From the NCBI GenBank assembly GCA_964291375.2, contig OZ219809.1, positions 2,294,001-2,358,000 of the forward strand: DNA of 64,000 nucleotides, given 5' to 3'. The notes under the pieces are model-generated. The model saw nothing but the letters and a program-made list of their open reading frames with translations, was not told the DNA's origin and did not search any database. Source of the stretch: 3107 sp001483205. Lineage in GTDB: Bacteria > Pseudomonadota > Alphaproteobacteria > Rhodobacterales > Rhodobacteraceae. Of the stretch, positions 59,407-64,000 are shown piece by piece. Positions within the stretch are counted from its first letter, which is position 1, and each line of letters opens with the position of its first letter. Both the position numbers and the translations under genes were made by a program.

Positions 59407-60582
59407 TCAGGGTTGATCCATGCCATGTGTTTCGAGAAGCAGGCGCATACGGGATACCGCCAGGTCCGGCGCGGTCAGAAGGCGCGCCTGATCCGCCAGG
59501 CGAAAGACCCGGGCATAATGGGTTATATCACGGCTGGCCTGAAAGCCGCCGGGCATGATGAAGTGGGACTGATGGCCGTTGAGCCACGACAGAAAGGCGA
59601 TGCCGGCCTTGTAGAACCGCGTCGGCGGGCGGAAAATTTCCCGCGAGAGCGGCACGGTCGGGGCCAGCAGCGCGTGGTAAGTCCCCGTATCATTCCCGGC
59701 GAGGGCCTCCAGAGCCTGCGCGGCGGCGGGCGCAATCGCGGCAAAAATCCCCAGAAGCGCGTGCGAGTGCCGCCTGCCGTCCCCGGCGATCAGGTCCGCA
59801 TAGTTAAAGTCATCACCGGTATAGAGCCGCACCCCATCGGGCAGGCGGGCGCGCAACGCCTGTTCATGGGCCTGATCCAGCAGCGACAGTTTGATGCCGT
59901 CAACCCTGGCCGGATTTTCGGCAATGAGGTCAAGCACCAGCCGGGTGGCCACCCTTATATCCGTGCTGCCCCAGTATCCGGCCAGCGCCGGGTCGAACAT
60001 CTCCCCCAGCCAGTGCAGGATCACCGGGGTGCGGGCGCTGTCGATCAGGTGGCGATAGACCGCGTGATAGATGTCCGCCCCGGCACCGATGGCCGGAAAA
60101 GCACGCGAGGCCATCAGAATAACCTGCCCGCCTGCCGCTTCGATGGCCTCCATCTGGTGCTCATAAGCGGCGCGGATGGCGGCGGCATTGCACAGGGCGT
60201 CCGGGGCGGCGTGATCGGTTCCCGCGCCACAGGCGACGCGGGGGCGGAGCGGATGCGCCCCGGCTGCGGCCATAGTGCGCCTGATGAGTTCTTTCGCGGT
60301 CGGCCAGTCAAGGCCCATGCCGCGCTGGGCGGTATCCATTGCCTCGGCCAGATGCAGCCCCTGATCCCAAAGCCCCTGCCGGAACGCCAGTGTCGCGTCC
60401 CAGTCGATTGCCGGGCGGCTGTCCCACGGGTTGCGTTCGCGCAGCGGGTCAGAAACAACATGGGCCGCCGCAAATGCCGTCCGGGTCAGCGGAATGCGCG
60501 GCGCGCGCGGCATCAGGGGGGTGCCGGTCAGGGTATAGGCTTCAAGCCGGTGGTCACGGGTTGGCAGGGTCAGGGTCAGCAT
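59407..60582 (-). CDS. DUF993-family protein (aldolase-like)
   Basis: 391 residues from the ATG at 60582; an upstream frame to 60645 lacks support. It matches the DUF993 family as I remember it: GAGTDHAAPDALCNAAAIRA, HLIDSARTPVILHWLGEMFD, GIKLSLLDQAHEQALRARLP, LYTGDDFNYADLIAGDGRRH. The KLS segment and barrel-like strand pattern suggest a dihydrodipicolinate-synthase-type aldolase with the Lys as possible Schiff base, an inference only. Close to lacI (downstream) and Dabb (upstream), so it is in the same transcript. Confidence 0.8.
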   Translation of the reverse strand: MLTLTLPTRDHRLEAYTLTGTPLMPRAPRIPLTRTAFAAAHVVSDPLRERNPWDSRPAIDWDATLAFRQGLWDQGLHLAEAMDTAQRGMGLDWPTAKELIRRTMAAAGAHPLRPRVACGAGTDHAAPDALCNAAAIRAAYEHQMEAIEAAGGQVILMASRAFPAIGAGADIYHAVYRHLIDSARTPVILHWLGEMFDPALAGYWGSTDIRVATRLVLDLIAENPARVDGIKLSLLDQAHEQALRARLPDGVRLYTGDDFNYADLIAGDGRRHSHALLGIFAAIAPAAAQALEALAGNDTGTYHALLAPTVPLSREIFRPPTRFYKAGIAFLSWLNGHQSHFIMPGGFQASRDITHYARVFRLADQARLLTAPDLAVSRMRLLLETHGMDQP

Positions 60583-60592
60583 GGGCGCGCTC

Positions 60593-60910
60593 TCAGTCCC
60601 CGCCAACCGGCAGATCAAAAACCAGAATGTCGTCGATGCCGCCAACGGCCCCCCCGGTCAGGCGCGCGCCAAGCCGCTGATGTGCGGGATGGGCCTGATA
60701 GGCCGCCAGCGCCTGCCAATCGGTGAAATCGACGACAAAACCGTGCATGTAGCCGCGTTCAATCCGTTCCGGGCTTTCGCTGCGGCCCGAGGTGATCGAT
60801 AAAATCCCCGGCACCTTGCCCTTGATCCGGTGCAGCTCTGCCCAGATGTCGCTGATGGCGTCTTCCCCGAGGTCGGGGCGAAAGCGGACAAGGACAATGT
60901 GGCGGATCAT
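60593..60910 (-). CDS. Dabb (stress-responsive A/B barrel) domain protein
   Basis: 105 residues from the ATG at 60910 (AAGAGG 7 bases upstream). One ferredoxin-like barrel: IRHIVLVRFRPDLGEDAISD, GYMHGFVVDFTDWQALAAYQ, HPAHQRLGARL. Family members act as dimeric small-molecule lyases, cyclases or as unknown stress proteins. Ten bases before DUF993. An in-frame ATG at 60955 (MSEVILQCSGH) lies in the repeat edge, the same edge that now starts thrS. Confidence 0.85.
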   Translation of the reverse strand: MIRHIVLVRFRPDLGEDAISDIWAELHRIKGKVPGILSITSGRSESPERIERGYMHGFVVDFTDWQALAAYQAHPAHQRLGARLTGGAVGGIDDILVFDLPVGGD

Positions 60911-60932
60911 CGGCGGCCTCTTATGGCCTGAG

Positions 60933-61124
60933 CACTGTAAAATGACCTCTGACATATTGGTGCGTCAGTGATCAAACCGTCCGCCCGGCGGAACGCCGGG
61001 CAGCGCCCGCCCCGCCCCATGGCGGGCGCTTTGCACCCGCCGGGCCGGGCGCTGCCCTCGCCGTTGTTGTGAAAGCCGTAACCCATATCTCCGCCGGACC
61101 CGGACATCATGCGAGAGGTCTTTT
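60933..61124. repeat. Modular dispersed repeat inside the catabolic operon
   Basis: AAATGACCTCTGACATATTGG tip, GCGTCAGTGATCAAACCGTC, GAA-loop GC hairpin, CCCCATGGCGGGCGCTTTGC, and the inverted ATGTCCGGGTCCGG..GGGTTTCAC module, ending CATCATGCGAGAGGTCTTTT. Separates the GMC oxidoreductase from Dabb (gap 60911-61173). Confidence 0.85.
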
Positions 61125-61173
61125 CAACGGAAAAGCTGCGGCAGGGCTGTGATGGGTTTATCATACTTTGGCC

Positions 61174-62760
61174 TTACATATGGTCTTCGCGGATCATGTC
61201 GGCGGCCTTTTCCCCGATCATCATCGCCGCGGCGTTGGTGTTGGACGAAATCACCGTCGGCATGACGGAATTATCCGCCACCCGCAGCCCCCCGATGCCG
61301 TTAAAGCGCAACCGGGTATCGACGACGGCTGTGTCATCCGCCCCCATCCGGCAGGTGCCCGCGCAATGATGCGACGTTTTGGAATGCGCGCAGATGAAAT
61401 CGAAACAGTCCTGATCCGTCTGCACATCGGGGCCGGGCAAACGCTCTGCCCGGATGAACGGTTTCAGGGGGGGCTGTGCCAGTATTCGCCGGGTCAGCCT
61501 CAGCCCCGCGATTGAACGCGCCCGGTCCTGCGCATCCTGAAGATAATTCGGGTCAATCAGCGGGGCCTTTGCCGGGTTCGCGCTTTGCAGGCGCACCGTC
61601 CCGCGCGACCGGGGCCGCAAATAGCAAGAGTTGAGTGTGATGCCGCCCTGGGGCATGGCGGCAACCCCGTGCTCTATCCCGGTGCCAAGCCCGAGGTGAA
61701 GCTGAATATCCGGCGAGCGCGCATCAGGATCAGCATACCAGAACCCGCCGGTTTCAAACAGCGATGACGCCGCCGGTCCCTTGCCGGTCAGCAGGTATTG
61801 CAGGCCCGCGATCACCGCCCGGTGGGGGCGGGCATAGCGGTCATAGCTATAGGGGCCGGAAAGTTCGCAAATGCAGTAGAGATCAAGGTGATCCTGAAGG
61901 TTTTCACCAACCGCCGGGTGGTCGAGCACAACGTCAATGCCAAGGCCGGACAGGTGATCCGCCGGGCCGATACCCGAAAGCTGAAGCAGCCGGGGCGAGC
62001 CGATGGCCCCCGCAGACAGCACCACCTCGCCCGATGCGCGCAGCCGGGTGCCGTCGGTCAGCTCAACCCCGGTGGCACGGCCATTTTCGATGATCAGCCT
62101 GCGCACCTCTGTGCCGGTCCTGACGGTCAGGTTGCGCCTGCCCCGGTTCGGCGCGATATAGGCCATCGCTGCCGAGGCGCGCCGCCCGTTCCTCTGGGTA
62201 AGCTGATAATAGGCGACGCCATCCTGCCGTTCCCCGTTCACATCCGGGTTGCGCGGAATGCCGAGCACGGCGGCGGCCTCAAAATAGGCCTCGCAGATCG
62301 GTAACGGCGCAATCGGCCGGCTGACGCCCAGAGGCCCGCCCTTGCCGTGATAGTGGTTTTCAAAGCTGTCATTGTCCTCGGCCTTCCTGAAATAGGGCAG
62401 AATGTCTTCGTATCCCCATCCGTCGCACCCCATTTGCCGCCAGTCGTCATAATCCTGCGCATTGCCCCTTGTGTAGATTTGCGCGTTGATCGCCGAGCCG
62501 CCGCCGATCACCCTGGCCTGGGTATAGCGAAAGACCTTGTTCCTCATGTGCCGCTGCGGGACGGTCTGCCACCCCCAGCTTCCGATGCCCTTGGTCATTT
62601 TCGCGAAACCGGCAGGCAGGTGATAGAGCGGATGCCGGTCACTGCCGCCAGCCTCAAGCAGCAGAACATCCGCGCCGGGGTCTTCCGAAAGCCGGGATGC
62701 CACGACCGACCCTGCCGAGCCGCCGCCGATGACGATGAAGTCGAACGTGGTGCGCTTCAC
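61174..62760 (-). CDS. GMC-family FAD-dependent oxidoreductase
   Basis: 528 residues from a GTG at 62760 (GAGGGCAGG upstream, just clear of the SDR stop); an ATG at 62799 would overlap the SDR gene. FAD motif FIVIGGGSAGSVVASRL with LLLEAGG, GMC signatures RVIGGGSAINAQIYTRGN and GAIGSPRLLQLSGIGP, and the active-site region HHCAGTCRMGADDTAVVD..LRVADNSVMPTVISSNTN. Oxidises an alcohol, choline-like, glucose-like or cyclitol substrate; the choice is not determinable. Part of the minus-strand catabolic cluster. Confidence 0.92.
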   Translation of the reverse strand: MKRTTFDFIVIGGGSAGSVVASRLSEDPGADVLLLEAGGSDRHPLYHLPAGFAKMTKGIGSWGWQTVPQRHMRNKVFRYTQARVIGGGSAINAQIYTRGNAQDYDDWRQMGCDGWGYEDILPYFRKAEDNDSFENHYHGKGGPLGVSRPIAPLPICEAYFEAAAVLGIPRNPDVNGERQDGVAYYQLTQRNGRRASAAMAYIAPNRGRRNLTVRTGTEVRRLIIENGRATGVELTDGTRLRASGEVVLSAGAIGSPRLLQLSGIGPADHLSGLGIDVVLDHPAVGENLQDHLDLYCICELSGPYSYDRYARPHRAVIAGLQYLLTGKGPAASSLFETGGFWYADPDARSPDIQLHLGLGTGIEHGVAAMPQGGITLNSCYLRPRSRGTVRLQSANPAKAPLIDPNYLQDAQDRARSIAGLRLTRRILAQPPLKPFIRAERLPGPDVQTDQDCFDFICAHSKTSHHCAGTCRMGADDTAVVDTRLRFNGIGGLRVADNSVMPTVISSNTNAAAMMIGEKAADMIREDHM

Positions 62761-62770
62761 TGCCCTGCCC

Positions 62771-63529
62771 TCAAAGCCGGGGGATCGATAGCCCGCCATC
62801 GACGGGGATCACCGCGCCGGTGGCAAAGGCCATCCGCCCTGTCGCAACCGCCGCCGCGACCATGCCGATGTCCGCCGGTTCCCCCCAACGCTGTGCGGGC
62901 ACAAGGCCGTCCCTGATGCGCGCGGTGTATGTGTCCCGCACGCCCTCTGTCATCCGGGTTGCGATGATGCCCGGCCGAAGCTCAAAAACCCCGATGCCCG
63001 ACGGCGCGAGCCGGACGGCAAAGAGGTCGGCCATCATCGACGCGGCGGCCTTGGATATGCAGTATTCCGCCCGCTCGACCGAGACCATGGCGGCACTGAC
63101 CGAGGTTATGAACACAAACGAGCGGTAATGTTCAGAGCCTGTCGCCTCCATCCGCCGGGCCACCTCCTGCGCAAGGAAAAAGGCCCCGCGCAGGTTGATG
63201 TTCATCACGAAATCGAAATCATCGGGCCGGATGGCCAGCATGTCGCCGCGCACCCGCGCCGGAACCCCGGCATTGCTGACCAGAGTTGTCACCGGGCCAA
63301 GCGCTGCCTCTGCGGTGTCAACAAGGGCGGCGATATTGCCTGCCTCTCGCAGATCATGCCGGAAATAATGCGCGTTGTCCCCCAGCCGGGCAAGCGCGCT
63401 CTGCACCTCGGGGCTGTCCGGGGCTGCCTGGGATGCAAGAGCGACATGAAAGCCCTCGGCAACAAGGGCCTCGGCAATGCCCAGCCCGATCCCCTGCTGA
63501 CCCCCGGTGATAAGCGCCACCCGCGTCAT
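62771..63529 (-). CDS. Short-chain dehydrogenase/reductase
   Basis: 252 residues. Rossmann motif ALITGGQQGIGLGIAEALV, NAG in LVSNAGVPARVRGD, catalytic Ser in ITSVSAAMVSVERAEYCISKAA (Y-x-x-x-K), and LRPGIIATRMTEGV. Likely oxidises or reduces a sugar or polyol keto group in the cluster's pathway. Its start overlaps the stop of the upstream oxidoreductase (ATGA), and its stop lies 10 bases before the next gene. Confidence 0.9.
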   Translation of the reverse strand: MTRVALITGGQQGIGLGIAEALVAEGFHVALASQAAPDSPEVQSALARLGDNAHYFRHDLREAGNIAALVDTAEAALGPVTTLVSNAGVPARVRGDMLAIRPDDFDFVMNINLRGAFFLAQEVARRMEATGSEHYRSFVFITSVSAAMVSVERAEYCISKAAASMMADLFAVRLAPSGIGVFELRPGIIATRMTEGVRDTYTARIRDGLVPAQRWGEPADIGMVAAAVATGRMAFATGAVIPVDGGLSIPRL

Positions 63530-64000
63530 TCCGGCACCCCCGCTTGCAGGATGCGGTTGCCCGTGCGGAGGGACAACGCGGCGATGGTCAGGGCCGGATT
63601 GACGGCGGCGGATGTGGGCAGAACCGATGCGTCGGTGATGAACAGGTTCGGGTGGTCATGGGACCGGCAGAAGGTATCGACAACGCTTGTTCGTGCATCA
63701 TGGCCCATACGTGCCGTCCCGCATTGATGCGACGGGGTGCGCCGGTCGAACCGCTTTGACAGCACAATCGGGAATCCGGCCCGGCGCAAGACCTGTCTCA
63801 GCCGCGCGACAAGTGCCAGGTGGGTCTTTTGGTTCGAGCGCTTCCAGTCAAGCACGATCTGCCCGTCCTTTATCGTGACGCGGCTTTCGGGGGTCGGCAG
63901 GTCTTCGGACATGGCGTAGAAATCAACCGAGCGGTGCGCGACCCACCGGGCGACCGGGGCGGGAAACGGCGCATTGGCCGACAGGATCGGCCCGGAAATC
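63526..64000 (-). CDS. Second GMC-family oxidoreductase, C-terminal part
   Basis: The frame is open to the window edge, so only ~157 C-terminal residues are visible. HQCGTARMGHDARTSVVD, HPNLFITDASVLPTSAAVNP and ALTIAALSLRTGNRIL are the C-terminal GMC motifs (His and Asn of the active site), closest to the gluconate dehydrogenase/sugar dehydrogenase group. Overlaps the SDR gene by four bases. A cluster with two GMC enzymes and an SDR suggests stepwise oxidation of a sugar or polyol. Confidence 0.9.
   Translation of the reverse strand, partial: ISGPILSANAPFPAPVARWVAHRSVDFYAMSEDLPTPESRVTIKDGQIVLDWKRSNQKTHLALVARLRQVLRRAGFPIVLSKRFDRRTPSHQCGTARMGHDARTSVVDTFCRSHDHPNLFITDASVLPTSAAVNPALTIAALSLRTGNRILQAGVPE

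Noticed and set aside
1231..61124. Insertion sequences as a source of the repeats
   Set aside because: No transposase-like frame occurs in or near any copy.

Overview
The window is GC-rich bacterial DNA, most likely a chromosome segment of an alphaproteobacterium of the Rhodobacterales. The evidence is GcrA with a GANTC site in its leader, a tRNA-His with no G at position -1 and an A73 discriminator, the order rpsT / dnaA / dnaN / recF / gyrB, a polyhydroxybutyrate pair (phaA-phaB), and a short protein that looks like a Rhodobacterales-specific family. The replication block (45.6-53.3 kb) and one perfect parS-type palindrome (25774-25789) suggest the origin-proximal part of the chromosome.

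Layout. 0-7.4 kb: end of a class II DAHP synthase, a coiled-coil membrane protein, an IclR-type regulator, a cell-wall amidase, an M48 protease with TPRs, a DsbA-like protein and a phosphodiesterase. 7.5-10.9 kb: tRNA-His, then an acyl-CoA ligase and a thiolase, forced apart by a repeat that is bracketed by an 81-bp duplication. 11-20.3 kb: hydrolase/VOC pair, thrS with a repeat in its 5' end, an ABC-2 permease, gcrA, and the overlapping dapE-GNAT-rnr unit. 21-25.7 kb: ammonium transporter and glnE. 26.2-33.7 kb: a six-gene, tightly packed unit: STAS protein, RsbW-like kinase fused to a membrane sensor, a sensor-MFS fusion, a Tat-exported binding protein, an acetyltransferase and a membrane RsbU/SpoIIE phosphatase. 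This is the best candidate for an undescribed system. 33.8-45.2 kb: TRAP transporter, amino-acid exporter, phaB-phaA, an EAL phosphodiesterase, tag, tlpA, argH. 45.6-53.3 kb: gyrB, recF, dnaN, dnaA, a rhodanese and rpsT, all on the minus strand. 53.9-57.3 kb: a PaaG-like hydratase, ccmH and a frameshifted ccmF. 58.4-64 kb: a minus-strand catabolic cluster with LacI, DUF993, Dabb, two GMC oxidoreductases and an SDR.

The second striking property is a swarm of modular non-coding repeats at about 17 loci. They recombine a small set of modules: tips GACCTCTGCATAAT / ATTATGCAGAGGTC; the palindrome TTATCCGCGGATAA (14 sites, one variant); CG-rich hairpins whose loops differ from copy to copy; a 10-bp-stem hairpin (arms GAAACGGTCC / GGACCGTTTC); and blocks that carry paired LacI-type operators. 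No transposase is present. Several copies sit inside operons or at gene edges and appear to have rewritten start or stop signals (thrS, ccmH, the thiolase). The thiolase and ccmF also show single-base frameshifts near G runs, which could be real or assembly errors.
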